From: Trissonchulus latispiculum
Taxonomy: Eukaryota; Nematoda; Enoplea; Enoplida; Ironidae
Length of the DNA stretch: 64,000 nucleotides
Assembly (NCBI GenBank): GCA_030248195.1
Contig: JASAND010006544.1
Location: 21,001-85,000, forward strand
Direction of reading: 5' to 3'
Shown: in pieces, positions 1-11,775 of the stretch
Layout: each line of letters begins with the position of its first letter
How positions within the stretch are numbered: position 1 is the first letter of the stretch
Made by a program: the position numbers and the translations under genes
Notes under the pieces: model-generated
Told to the model about the DNA's origin: nothing
Databases searched by the model: none
The model's input: the letters and a program-made list of their open reading frames with translations, nothing else

Positions 1-262
1 TATGAATATTTTATTAGTCATATTTTAATGGAAACTTACAATAGGCTTTAATAGGCAACCATAAGGATTACAGCAAATACAGAATTGGCTCTACAGGCCG
101 ACATTCTCACGCCAAGGACAAACTACAACTGATTAATTATGCATGTGAGCTAACTTATATATGACCAGATGGTTGCTGTTCGCACATGATTAAGTTGATC
201 ATTTGTAAAAGTAACCAAAGTAATTTAGGGTGGATCACAGCTAGTAAAGTAGATTTTTAACG
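1..262. other. No gene seen
   Basis: A+T-rich sequence with no coding pattern or recognisable repeat. Confidence 0.5.
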
Positions 263-522
<260 letters not shown>

Positions 523-1966
523 GGATCGACCGAAACTCCAAAAAACCGGAACCGGAACCGGAACCGGAACCAGCTCTTTAACACTACAAAAATCGAAAAT
601 TTTTTCGGACGTTTTGGACAATTTTCGCACAATTTTTCGCTTTTTTATAGTTAATAGAACATTGTAATAACGTTTGCTTTATATTTTATAGAGTTATTTC
701 AATGCAGGAACATGAAATTTGCAATTTATTAAGAGATTTTTGACTTATAGCATAGTTAAACTTTATTACATAATGTATAGCTTTAAAATTAAAATTTAAA
801 ATCAATTATACACGGTATGAATATGCTATATTTATATTATTCGAGCACATTTTCGATGAATAAACGGCATCTATATTTTTACATTATATATACGAATATC
901 GATGAATAATTTAATCGAATGCAAGTTGACTTTTAAAGAAGATTTACTGGCAAATAAAATTTAATTTCTTAATTATATATATAGTTATGCTGAATTTTCA
1001 ATTAAGCTAAATAAGTAGATAGAAGCTGATTCCACGAAATTTTTCCGAGCACCAGAAACTGCTCTTACAGCTTTCGGCAAAATAAGTCAGAAACATGTTT
1101 AGTTTTTATCTGGCTTGTCTGATAATTTCTAGTCATAATCAAAAAGTTCATTTAACTTTACTAGAAGCGGAATAGTTGCAGCATTTTCAAAACGTAAAAT
1201 AAAAAATAATTATGCCATTTACATTTTTAGAAAACAAAAGATATCTATTACCATTTTAGTTTATATACTTTTGTTCTCTCCGTACTTCAGACAAAATTAA
1301 AATTTTTCTGAAAAGTACTGTTCTTGTATAAATTCCGTGTTGTAAAATCTAATCTATTTATGAACTTAGGTAACATCAGCTATATACAAAATTGGACTTG
1401 TTTAGAACATCGGCTTTTTATTCCTTAGCTTGTTATTATATCTCAGTATAATTACTTTGTTATTGGAGTTTTCTGATTAAAATGCAAATGGTTTTTGCAC
1501 GGTTGAAATATATATATAAATTTTCATCCATTAAACATATAAGAGCCAAAAGTATTTTTCACAAGTTTCAAAGAAAGTCGAAATGCACAATTTCTCCAAC
1601 TTGAATTAAACAAAATTCCTTCCTTTTGGCTAGCTTCATCAGGATTTTTAAATTTTAAATGACGTTTCTTCAAAAGATTTTTAAAAACCATTGCTATTTG
1701 TTCCATCCATAATTTTTTAGTAATTCTGTTGATCTGCGCACTGGATTAATTACTAAACAAAGAGCAATAAACTTAAGTAGTCCATATTTAAAGTCCAGTC
1801 TCGATTTAAACAATTACAAAGATTAAATTTAAGCTAAAACTGACATTTCATTGAACTGACATTGAGCATAGGTCGACGGTAAGGCTTCAATAATTTCAAT
1901 TCAGCATTAGGTATACTTAAATTTAAAAGTTTACTCGGTCTTGTACTATCTAATCTGAGTTATTAA

Positions 1967-2018
<52 letters not shown>

Positions 2019-2020
2019 TA
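1967..2020. repeat. (TA)n microsatellite
   Basis: About 50 bp of TA dinucleotides with one TG interruption, inside the element at 519-2378. Confidence 0.95.
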
Positions 2021-2247
2021 TTTTTGTTTGATAATATATATATTAATATTCATAACAACGATACATTAGACATAATTATTACAAATTCGAAACATTCTAA
2101 GTAATGCAATAGCGCCGCAGGCGAAAATTTTTGAATAAATCATATTCTGGTTATAAGAGAATCGCAGTTTTTCAAAAGTTTTAAAGAAGTTTGATAAAAT
2201 TTTTGAAAATTTTAATAAAATTTTGCTTTTGATAATAGGCTAAAATT

Positions 2248-2362
2248 GGTTCCGGTTCCGGTACGTTTTCAAAAACCGGAACCGGAACCGGAACCGGAAC
2301 CAAAAAGTACCGGAACCGGAACCGGAACCAAAAAGTACCGGAACCGGAACCGGAACCGGAAT
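2248..2362. repeat. (GGAACC)n hexamer array
   Basis: Blocks of CCGGAACCGGAACC are separated by short AAAAAGTA spacers. A shorter copy occurs at the left end of the same element near 545-570. Inverted partners (GGTTCC) at 2248-2265 let the array fold on itself. Confidence 0.9.
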
Positions 2363-2378
2363 TCCGGTCGATCCCTAA

Positions 2379-2664
2379 TATATATATATATATGACATAT
2401 ATGACATAATATATGACTCGGATTCTGAGAGATTGGACTCGTTTCAATTATAAGTTGTTCAACCTCAAAAATCGATTTCGCTCATTCCGATATATATTAA
2501 ACTAGAAGACATTCTAAGAACTTTGGCACTTGCCGTTTTTCCAATTCCTCCGGTAGTGTTCACAGCAACCCCTCAAAGTTGACCCATTTTCACGATTTTG
2601 GCTCTGTCGACTGGGTGTTTCTTTACTAGTTGGCTACAACGTTTTCCTTGACCAAACCGGCTCA
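2379..2664. other. No gene seen
   Basis: A short (TA)n tract and unique A+T-rich sequence between two mobile elements. Confidence 0.5.
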
Positions 2665-5396
2665 AATTTGGAGCACATACTAAGGATATGTGGCCCAGTC
2701 TTCACACCAAATCTGAACCTTCCAGCTGTATCCATGCTAGAGCTATGTGTGACGAAGCCCGAAATTCTTGTTCGGCTCTGCCCGAAAATTCACACATTTT
2801 TGGCCAAAACTATATACAGATATCAAAAGCCAAAAGGACATTTGCATATATGCTGTACCTCTATATCTGTCCTAAAATCGTGCAAAAAATCAGCGATTTT
2901 TAGGGTAAATGCGTAACCATTTATGACCTCGAATATGGGTCGCTACGGCTGCAGGCAGCAGAGCAGTCCTATGTTAAAGCGTGATTGACGAAGCTAGTTG
3001 CAACCTACACTGCCTAGTTCATGCTCATATTGTCATATGGAGACACTTTTGTTGGTATAATATTAGGTATTTAGCCCTTTACACGTTTGAGCTGAATCAA
3101 AGATAAAACTTCAACATCAAAAACTTTCACGGTCAGCAGTACACACAGATTCCACCAATTTTTGGCCAAAACTATTCGCAGATATCAAAAGCCAAAAGGA
3201 GTTTGACATGCATATTATGGTTCAATACTAGTCCTCAAGCAAAAATTGAGCAATTTTTACAGGGAATGTGTAACCATTTATGACCTCGCATATAGGTCGC
3301 TACGGCTGCAGGCAACAGAGTAGTCCTGTGTTAAAGCGTCATTAACGAAGCTAGTTGCTACCTACACTGCCTAATTCATGCTCATAATATTGTTATATGG
3401 AGACACTTTTGTATAGGTCGCTACGGCTGCAGGCAGCAGAGTAGGCGTATATCAAAGAGCCATTGGCGAGCTAATTGCATCCTAGAGTGCTTTAATGTTG
3501 GCTAACTGAGTTATCATACAGTTACGCAATTGTCGCTGAAATATTGTTCGGTAGTGCATTAATGGTATATAATTTGTCTTTTGTCTAAACTCCCGTTAAC
3601 ATTACTAATGTTCAACTAACTTATTGGTTTACTGCTGTACGAAGACGTACACTTTTGCTTGTTTTCTGAATGCCTCTCGAATTTTAAGTCAAAATAAACT
3701 AATTTCTGTTTTACACGTATATACCGAAAATAGAAAAGGTCTCAATTAGTTCGCTATTTAAAAGTTTTTTGTTTATTCGAAACAGTCACTGTTCAAAATG
3801 TTGCCACGGACATCGTCGTCGGTCGCTTGGAATTCGTAATGTTCCATGTAGTTGTCCCTGTCAATTGAATTTATTGGCTTTTGATTGTTGGATGATGCCA
3901 TTGTGGACTGGGCAAAAAGCCGGCTGAACAAAAAGCATATTAATTATATAAACGAAAAACTATCCATATTAAGGTTTATGGAAATCCTGCGAAGAAAGCG
4001 GACCACTTCCAACCGCTTACTATTAGCGACAGTAGGGACATATAACTGAAGATGTACATGCTTAGCCACTGACGCATTTTCTAGCGCAATAAGCAAATTT
4101 TTATTTATGTTCAAAACATTGCCAAATAATGTTTGGTCGAAATCAAGCCAAGAAAGAAACTTTGGTCAGTAATTTCCGAGATGAAGATTAGGTGCTACAA
4201 AAATGCATGTTTTGCAACATAAAATAACTAAACTAGTGAATGATTATTTTGTGCTATTAATGGAAAATGTCACTACGTATGTGGTTCAAACGAATTTTAT
4301 TTACTCATAATTTTATTTATATACTCATTTACTCAAATTAGTGACACAAAAAGGCAGGTTACTATATTCTGCTTTGTAGCATTAAACGTTAATTGCATAT
4401 ATTTCTTCAAATAAATTTTAAAGGTAGTGTTGTGTTATACCTGAAGAAAGATGCAATTTGATGCCACTTAAGTATTCTTCAGATTGAAAACGGAGCTGTC
4501 CGGTAACGGTTTTGACACGCTTCATTTCCTCAGCTAATAGTTTTGGTTTTAAACAAAAGACAAATTGCTTACCATTAGAAACCATTCCAAACAATGTTTC
4601 AGCGACAACTGACGAACCGTACGATCATTCAGTTTAAACGTATGATAATTCAATTAGCCAATATTAAGCACTCTGGGCTGCAATTAGCTCGCCAATAGCG
4701 CTTTGATATACGGCTATTCTCCTGCCTGCAGCCGTAGCGACCTATACGCGAGGTCATAAATGGCTTCACATTCCCCTTAAAAATTGCTCAATTTTTGCAT
4801 GATGTTAGGATTAGTATTGAACCATAATATACATGTCAAACTCCTTTTGGCTTTTGATATCTGCGAATAGTTTCGGCCAAAAATTGGTGGAATCTGTGTG
4901 TACTGCTGACCGGGAAAGTTTTTGTTGTTGAAGTTTTATCTTTGATTCAGCTCAAATGTGTAAAGGCCGAAATACCTAATATTATACCAACAAAAGTGTC
5001 TCCATATGACAATATTATGAGCATGAATTAGGCAGTGTAGGTAGCAACTAGCTTCGTTAATGACGCTTTAACACAGGACTACTCTGCTGCCTGCAGCCGT
5101 AGCGACCTATATGCGAGGTCATAAATGGTTACACATTCCCTGTAAAAATTGCTCAATTTTTGCATGAGGACTAGTATTGAACCATAATATGCATGTCAAA
5201 CTCCTTTTGGCTTTTGATATCTGCGAATAGTTTTGGCCAAAAATTGGTGGAATCTGTGTGTACTGCTGACCGTGAAAGTTTTTGATGTTGAAGTTTTATC
5301 TTTGATTCAGCTCAAACGTGTAAAGGGCTAAATACCTAATATTATACCAACAAAAGTGTCTCCATATGACAATATGAGCATGAACTAGGCAGTGTA
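2665..5396. mobile_element. Foldback-type element with arms of about 360-bp tandem repeats
   Basis: The left arm (about 2665-3540) and right arm (about 4650-5396) are inverted copies of each other. Each arm is itself a tandem array with a period of about 360 bp: the marker GGTCGCTACGGCTGCAGGCA recurs near 2938, 3295 and 3416, and its reverse complement near 4723 and 5090. The loop of about 1.1 kb between the arms has no coding frame. This architecture is that of foldback transposons. The right end abuts (TA)n, so no target duplication is clear. The first left unit (2665-2930) is much more diverged than the others. Confidence 0.8.
3545..4645. other. Loop of the foldback element; no gene seen
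   Basis: About 1.1 kb of non-repetitive A+T-rich sequence between the inverted arms. No long reading frame and no recognised domain. Confidence 0.6.
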
Positions 5397-5417
5397 TATA
5401 TATATATATACTAGTGT

Positions 5418-5708
5418 GTGTATATATATTATACTCTTACTGTATTAGACTTGACGCCCTTCTCGTCCTCCCCAACGGCAGGACACTCCGGAGCAGCCGT
5501 CAACCTCGCGGACGAGGCGTGCCAGCTCCAGCTCTACTCCATCTCTATGCCCCAAGAAACAGCTGAATTGGATATAGCAGCCCTGACTCTTGACATTGAT
5601 CCGGGCTGTGTCTCATTTGCTCAAACTGTATATAGTGTACATATAGTGTGTGTGTGGGTGGGTGGGTGGGTGGGTGGGCGGGTGTGTGTGTCTTTCTCAG
5701 GCGCGTAG
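5418..5708 (+). other. GC-rich stretch with an open frame, unrecognised
   Basis: A 96-codon frame runs through a patch with higher GC than its surroundings (5450-5600). Its first 65 codons have a mixed, protein-like composition, then it enters a GGGT/GTGT repeat at 5645-5690. No motif was recognised and there is no clear start context or splice site. It may be an exon fragment of an old retroelement or chance. The (GGGT)n tail is simple sequence. Confidence 0.2.
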
Positions 5709-5709
5709 C

Positions 5710-7080
5710 CAGTGGGTGGAAATGGGGAACCCTCCCGGCATTGTGGAAGCCCCCTATTCTTCCTGTCATGTCCCAACACCCATTGATCAGAAAATTTTCG
5801 AGCCTTCAGCGCGAATGCAGGGCTGTTTTCCAATATAGTGCGTTTATAACACCAAAAATAAGTTGGAAATAGTGTAGATGCTTACCCTATTTTGTCTAGT
5901 TTTATCAGTCATTGCATCATTTGCTTGCATAAAAATTGTTTTCAAATAATAAAGGATGTTAAAAGATCTCTAAAAGGGCTCTCCCACTTTTTGGGTTCCC
6001 CTCTCACTATAAGGTGCCAAAAATGCCAGATTTTAAGGATTTTTGGTCAAAATTTTCAAAACTTCCGGCTCCGTCGAAATTTTTTGGTCAAATATCGTCT
6101 ATTTGGTACTCAAACTCAATTTTTAAGCACTTTTTAGCACAGTTATAGCAGTATATGTAAAAAATAGGCTATTCTTACTGTATGTTTGGAATTTTTAGAC
6201 CATTTTATCCCCCCACTGTCCCCACCCCCAGTTTTTTCGCTTAAAATAAACCCAGTGAAATAGTAGTATATACATTTCTTATGATTAAAGATGTATACAT
6301 GTATATATAATTTTTGTCCCGCTTTCATATAGGCTTGTCATGTTTATTTTTTGTTGAATTGTTTACGCAGTGAAACCACTAGTTTTGTTAATCAATTAAT
6401 AAAATACCTTTAGGTATGTGGGTACTTATTGTAGCTCATTCTAAGGAAAATCCAGGTTTCGTTCCATGACCAAAAAATGTATGTACATGTACTTAATCTG
6501 AGGGCCTTCCCTTTTGTATGCAGTTATCATCATAGGTGTGGCTGGCCAAAAAATCGGGGGGGGGGTGGGAGGGCGTGGGGTCGTCTCGAGGGTGAGCGAT
6601 GCCCAAGAATTGCCAAAAACCTCAGTTTCAATTTTTGCAATTTTCAGCAAAAACTCGGGGGAGGAGGAACATTTAAAAATTTGGAGGAGGGGCGCCAAAA
6701 TGTTTTCTTGGTGGGAGCCTCCACCACCACACCCTCTCTCTCAACCCCCTCCCCACCCAACACATCTATGAGGTGGGGGAGGGGTGTTACCCCAACCAAT
6801 ACTATATTTTGGCGCCCCCACCCCTAGATTTCCAAATTTCGCAACCCCCCCTTTTTGACGCAAAAGTTGCCAAAAATCGCACAAAATCAGGATACGTCCA
6901 CTTTAGGAGACTTCCCCCACCCTCATCCTTGCACCATCCGCATGTAAGAAAAAGTATTTGGACATACACGATTATCTGTTACCTATTTCCGGTATCTGTT
7001 GCACCATCCACATGTGCTTCAGTAAATCCACGTAAGCCAAACCATAGCTAGCTATATACTGTCAATTGCACTAAATCAAG
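5710..7080. other. No gene seen; G- and C-rich low-complexity patches
   Basis: Several overlapping short frames between 6440 and 6830 arise from G-runs and C-runs rather than coding sequence. No domain, splice pattern or repeat family was recognised. Confidence 0.5.
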
Positions 7081-7084
7081 TATG

Positions 7085-7503
7085 CCCTGAATTTGTCCGG
7101 ACAATTGTCCAGACTAATTAAATATCAGTGGCCAGGGCAGTGTAACTGGATGGCCGTTGAAATTAGTCGGGACATTTGTCCGGACTAAATCCCTTAAAGG
7201 AACTTCTCAGACTAAATGTCTCAGACAAAAGTCCTGACTAAAATTTGTCTGTAAAAATTCTCATTTTTTGGAAATATGTGCGGACTAATTTATTCTGTCT
7301 GGACATTTGTCCGGCACTATTCTCTGTCTGGACAATAGTGTGGACATGTCCGAGACTAATTTTTTGTCTTGGACATTTCCTGACTAAATGCGATTTGTCT
7401 GGACTAATTGTCCGGACAGCTGTCCGGACAAAAATTATTCCGGACAAGTCTAGACAAAAATTTTTTGTCTTGGACATGTCCAGACTAATGTCCATTTTCC
7501 AGA
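7085..7503. repeat. Cluster of palindromic GTCCGGAC / TTTGTCTGGAC repeats
   Basis: Between 7090 and 7500 variants of GTCCGGACTAA and TTGTCTGGACA occur more than fifteen times in both orientations, often as back-to-back inverted pairs such as GGACAATTGTCC. Spacing is irregular, about 20-30 bp. The open frames on both strands across it are periodicity artefacts. Confidence 0.8.
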
Positions 7504-7893
7504 CTAGCTATACATTTCGCGTCGAGTTGAACGTGACGGACCCATTAGAGCCTTATGTGGCTGATTAGTTGAATTTTCGTCCAAATCTTCACTTTCGTTA
7601 TCTGACGAATCTGACAGAGCTTGATCTGAACAAGAACTTTCCGAGGAATCATACTCAAAAAATCTTCCGGGAAAATCTGTGTCAGGAGTCTTACAAGAAT
7701 GCCTTTTCTGACCACGTTTCGATATTTGTTTCGACTTCTTTTGTCCTGCCATGAATTATCGTCATTTTTATCTTTGATGTTACTGTTAATAGTTTCCCTC
7801 TCCACGTTCAAAAATAAATCATTTGCTGCCTTTTCCTCTGGTTCAGGTGGCTCATCAATAGTTCTAAGACGTTTTAAACGTGTAGTTACCTGA
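7504..7893 (-). pseudogene. Fragment of an acidic/basic low-complexity protein, unrecognised
   Basis: On the minus strand a frame with an Arg/Lys-rich start, then a Ser/Asp/Glu-rich segment, runs from about 7752 to 7504. An overlapping frame upstream (7811 downwards) continues the same style in another phase, suggesting one frameshifted ORF reading from about 7890 to 7504. The Ser-Asp-Glu-rich stretch resembles the disordered N-termini of some DNA transposases or nuclear proteins, but no catalytic or zinc-binding motif is present. I cannot name it. Confidence 0.25.
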
Positions 7894-8274
7894 TCTGGTT
7901 ATGTTTCCATAGTTATTTCCATGCTATATGTCGTATTTTCATTTTTCACCTCTGACTTTTTATAAATTGAGGCATCTGAGCTATTTGCAGCATTAGTTGT
8001 ACAGGTTTCATCTAGACTGTTTGAAGCCTTCAGCCTCGTGTCCCCACATTCAGGGACATTAGCCGTCGTGCTTGAACCTACAGATAATCCCTGATAATCC
8101 CTGACTACCTGCCCCAGCTACACTAGTACTAGATATTGGCATAAGGCCAGGTGCCCCTTGGTGTGCTAATATTGGCACCAACTTGTATTTGAGAAAGCAG
8201 AAGGATTTCCCGTAGAAAATCTGCTGTTTTCCCAAGCACAATACTGTTGTAATTTAAACCTATATTTACTATCT
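7894..8274. other. No gene seen
   Basis: Unique A+T-rich sequence with short frames only. Confidence 0.45.
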
Positions 8275-8276
8275 CT

Positions 8277-9130
8277 TTAAGGTGGTGGTATTCGTTTGTG
8301 CAGTGCTTTTGTGGTAGTTTTCTGAAAAGCTATAACTTTCGCAATTTTGGGAGTTGGAATGAGCTTTATACATCGTTCTAAAGCTTATAATCTGTACATT
8401 CACATGAGCTTACGAGACCAGTAAAATTAGCACAAAACTAGCAAACATTTTCTGACATACTGACAACTGACAGGCTAAATATATACCAAAAATTTTTGAA
8501 CTTGGATTTCTCAAAACTGTAGAATCGGCCAAAATTTTTTCTTGTGCCATGATATGAAGGGCATTTGCGCCGAGGGTCTTTTTTTAGATTTGGCTCAAAA
8601 AGCTTCAATACTCCAGAAAATCCGGCAAATGTGTGGTAACACGAAATTTTGCAACTTTGTATTTAGTTTTTTCGCAACTGGAGATGTTTTAGCTCAAACC
8701 AAGAAAGTCCCTCCGCAATAGTGCCAATTTTCATCCAGCCAGAAATTACGCGAATCCATTGCGTAGTTTTTTGAGAAATCGATGTTCAAAACAAAATAAT
8801 AGCAGTTTTTGCCAAAATGGTTTTTCGGCCAAATCTCTATCATAAAGCAACGAATCCCAGCTAATAGGCACTGATAAAATGGGAAATTAGACCTCGTATC
8901 GATTGAGTATAAATAACCGAAAATTGTTCTTACGATTTAGCAGTAATTTTGAAAAAACTGATTTTTTCGAAAATGGCCGTTTTTTGACCCCAAAAATCGT
9001 TTTTGGCTATGCTGACTTAACCACAAGAGATAGCTCAAAGGTTGTAAAGGCAAAAATGTTTGTTTTTGTACCCTCTTTCCATCCATAACAACCAATCTGA
9101 TGTATCGACCACCTAATTGGTGTGTCGGAT
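8277..9130 (-). mobile_element. TTAA-type non-autonomous element, copy 1 (truncated)
   Basis: Begins directly after TTAA with GGTGGTGGTATTCG and follows, in inverted orientation, the same sequence as the complete copy at 42737-43776 for about 850 bp (shared marks: CAGTGCTTTTGTGG, AACTTTCGCAATTTTGGGAG, TTTTGACCCCAAAAATCG). Homology stops near 9130, so the far terminus is missing. It has no coding capacity. Open frames inside it are shadows. Confidence 0.8.
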
Positions 9131-9263
9131 ACTGAGACTAGTTATAGTGCAACCGCATCAGTATCATAGCATTTACCACAATGAGATTAACAATAAGATA
9201 TATCGTTTATATACGTTTAAGTGACCAATCACAGTTTATTCTTCATGTAGAAGGCTGATGTGT

Positions 9264-9983
9264 TCAATCTTCATTGGCAATACTCATCATCGTGTGTCTC
9301 ACCATTCCAATGGTGTTGGATCGGATCACGGACACATCATCATCCCTCCTTCTTTGTGCCCGGGGGGAGAACCGGTGAGGAGGAATACCCTTTGTAGTTC
9401 GTGTCGAACGCCTTAGGAGGGTCCCACCATCCTGACTTTTGATGGACACGACGTCCGCTTCACTCGTGGGCTCGAAGTACCGGCGTATTTTCCGAGCATT
9501 CCAAACTTGGTGATCGCTGAGGTGGTAGGTATAGTCCCCAAGGACAGCTTGAACGACCAAGTCCTGTGGCCAAGGGCTTTGTCCTTTCAGGCATTGTGGA
9601 CGCCTGACCACCACTTTGTCGCCAACCTTATATGGACCCCGGTTATATAGCATTCTTTGATCCGGCTGGAATATTTGCTTTCGGACGCGACCACTTGGAT
9701 TTCCGGGTTTTATCGACTTCCGGCTTGAATTGTGCACTGTCACCATGCCATGGACCCAGTCGGGTTCAGATATTGGCTCCCAGATCCCTTGCTGTACCAT
9801 CGACTGGATTTCTTTTTCGACTGCTGAACGTCCAGCGAGAGGGACTACGCGTAATTTGGACGCGGCAGGTTTAACGTCGTGGACGGCCGCGACGCTGGTT
9901 CTAGGACATACCAAAGGGTGTGCTTCCATGGTTGTCGGATCTAAAACCAGCTTCAGGTTTCTGATGGCGTCCAGGCCAAGCAT
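9264..9983 (-). pseudogene. Internally deleted Ty3-type pol: protease end, RT start, integrase C-terminus
   Basis: The 239-residue frame is a mosaic. Residues 1-15 look like the end of a retroviral-type aspartic protease (LGLDAI). Residues about 40-80 look like the start of a Ty3/gypsy reverse transcriptase (a VEKEIQSMVQQGIWEP segment, then DWVHGMVTV). From about residue 110 it jumps to an integrase C-terminal region (GPYKVGDKVVVRR, then a W-N-A-R-K-I-R-R-Y-F segment). All RT catalytic motifs, RNase H and the integrase DDE core are missing, so the product would be inactive. The joints keep one frame, so deletion could have occurred before or after insertion. The gag part follows upstream at 9998-10471. 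Confidence 0.75.
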
Positions 9984-9997
9984 GGGCTGGCAGTGAT

Positions 9998-10480
9998 CTA
10001 GTAGAACGTAGACTTGGAGAGCCGATTTTTGATTTTCGGCAGTGGCAGTCGGCAGTTTTTTCCGACAACACCTTTCGAAGTGCCCCAGGTTTCTGCAGAA
10101 GTTGCAAGTGCTGCTCTGGGCTGGGCAACTGCCAGATTTGTAGACGTAACCTGATATACCACATCCGTAGCAGAATTTAGAGGTTGTGTCAGCAGGATTG
10201 TTTGAATCTTTTTTCTCTCGGCATGCCGGTTGATTGGGGTGGTGTGATATCCGGAAAACAGCACTGACAGATACAGGTTTCTGTAATGAGCGTTGTCAAA
10301 TTGTGCTGTTTCGGCCGCTTGCATCATTTGATGGATTTTCATCAAGTTTGGTTCGAGTTCTTCTAGCAGTTTAAGACGAGTTGGACCGTGTCGACATCCG
10401 TTTACCAATCGTATGGCTAGGAATTTGTCTTCTTGGATTCCAAAATCGCAGTCAGAAGCCAGTGTTCTCAATGCAGCGAG
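9998..10480 (-). pseudogene. Ty3-type Gag with two zinc knuckles
   Basis: A 157-residue frame matches the style of Ty3/gypsy Gag capsid C-terminus (start LASDCDFG, then a K-F-L-A-I-R-L-V-N-G segment). A second phase covering 10200-10020 contains two zinc knuckles: a first with a degraded histidine (CYGCG then GYVYKSGSC) and a second intact CCHC (CNFC-x4-H-x4-C). Gag and the pol mosaic are adjacent, as in an LTR retrotransposon. Homology seems to continue to about 10740, but no LTRs were found on either side. Confidence 0.7.
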
Positions 10481-10762
10481 ATATTCTGCTGCAGTTTCAT
10501 TGACTCATTGATGTCGGCAGAAGAAGTCGACTGGGGCTCGCACTTTACTCACTGATTTATCAAAAGGATCGCGCACGGCTTGGGAGTATGCTTGATACCG
10601 CGCAACATCTTGCTGAAAGGCGATTGGGTGGGAGGAGATCATCCGACATCCCTTTGTTCCGAGTAAGTGTATAGTATAGTGGTTTTTGTCAGCTTCTGTG
10701 AGCTTATCGTCATTCTTCGGTTACGGTTGTTCAGGTATAGGTAGTTCTCGAACAATCCTGGA

Positions 10763-11285
10763 GTGAAGCGTACGGAAAAAAGTAATGGTAAAATGGCTAA
10801 ACGGGCAGCTCTTGTTCCTTCGCCTCTAGTAAAGGCTGCAACACCACCGATTCAACCTGCTGTGAAGTTGGTTATGGATGACACTCCTAGCCTAATTCAA
10901 CTTTTCCTGAACATTTACGCAATAAAGCGTCTCCATTCTTATTCTTACAACATGTTAATGTAGAAACAGATGACAACGGTCGAGTTATTTCTCCTGACAA
11001 AACATTTGGTTCAAATTTGTATGATTTGGCAATTAAGATACTTCATAACTCCGGTGAAGTTTAGTCCACAGCAACCTCTAGATGCTCCTAAGTTTGAACA
11101 GTTTCTAGCATCTGTACCCAAACCAGCTTTGGGTGTAGGACATATTTCTGAATCAATCAAGTGGTTAAAATATGAAACCTAGCACACTGATGCAGCAACA
11201 GGAAAACTTAAGTCTGAGTTTGTGAGCTAAAGACAAGTGTTAAAGAACTTAAAATGCCTACCTGCTACTGTTTCACTTTAGATAG
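10763..11285 (+). pseudogene. Frameshifted upstream ORF of the NADAR/TBP cluster, unrecognised
   Basis: Three successive frames (10793-10963, then about 10890-11070, then 10970-11182) keep a coding-like composition and hand over at single-base shifts, so they probably form one decayed ORF of about 140 codons beginning at the ATG near 10793. The text includes TPPIQPAVKLV, a segment with NVETDDNGRV, and PKFEQFLASVPKPALG. I do not recognise a family. It lies immediately before the NADAR domain on the same strand, and so may be the same gene's N-terminal part or a neighbouring viral gene. Confidence 0.4.
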
Positions 11286-11775
11286 CCAACCAATGATTGT
11301 GTTTCATTCTGGCTAGTCGCCGTTTATTAATTTCTATATTTCTCATTTCACATTAAGTGGCATTGAATACAACTGTGTTGAACAGTACTATCAAAGTGAG
11401 AAGGCCAAATTCTTTAGTGATGTCTACACATATCGTGAGATTATCAAAGCCAAGTCACCTCGCATTCACAAAGAGCACGCGAAGGGAATCAAAGGATTTG
11501 ATAAGAATAAATGAATGGTTGTTGCTGAAGACGTTATGCTCAAGAGTGTGCGAGCCAAGTTTGCTCAAAATGAACGATTACGAGACCTTTTAATTGAGAC
11601 TAAGATTGTATCATTGCCGAAGCTTCGAAGTATGATAGCTATCGGGGTATCGGTTTGGACATTAACGATGAAACGGTTATAAAAGTAAACGATTGGCCTG
11701 GAGAGAATGTCCTTGCACAACTATTAATAAGCATCAGAAATGAATATCGTCAATTTAATTGTTACAACTGACTTT
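11286..11775 (+). pseudogene. NADAR-domain (YbiA-like) protein, decayed
   Basis: Reading the plus strand gives the ordered landmarks of the NADAR domain (DUF1768; YbiA-type N-glycosidases acting on riboflavin intermediates or ADP-ribose derivatives): FHSG, SPF-x-NFY, GIEYNCVEQYYQ with the conserved Glu-Gln, KAKFF, a lysine/glycine segment, KFAQNERLRDLL, EASKYDSYRGIGLD, and NDWPGENVL with a final R-N-E-Y. Two in-frame stops (near 11314 and 11512, each consistent with a lost Trp codon) and a frameshift near 11610 make it a pseudogene. Its last codons overlap the start of the TBP-like ORF by about 30 bases, a compact arrangement typical of viruses. NADAR proteins occur in bacteria, fungi and large DNA viruses; here the neighbours suggest a viral source. 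Confidence 0.75.

Noticed and set aside
6441..6827. Overlapping frames on both strands as candidate genes
   Set aside because: G/C-run low complexity without motif, start context or splice sites.
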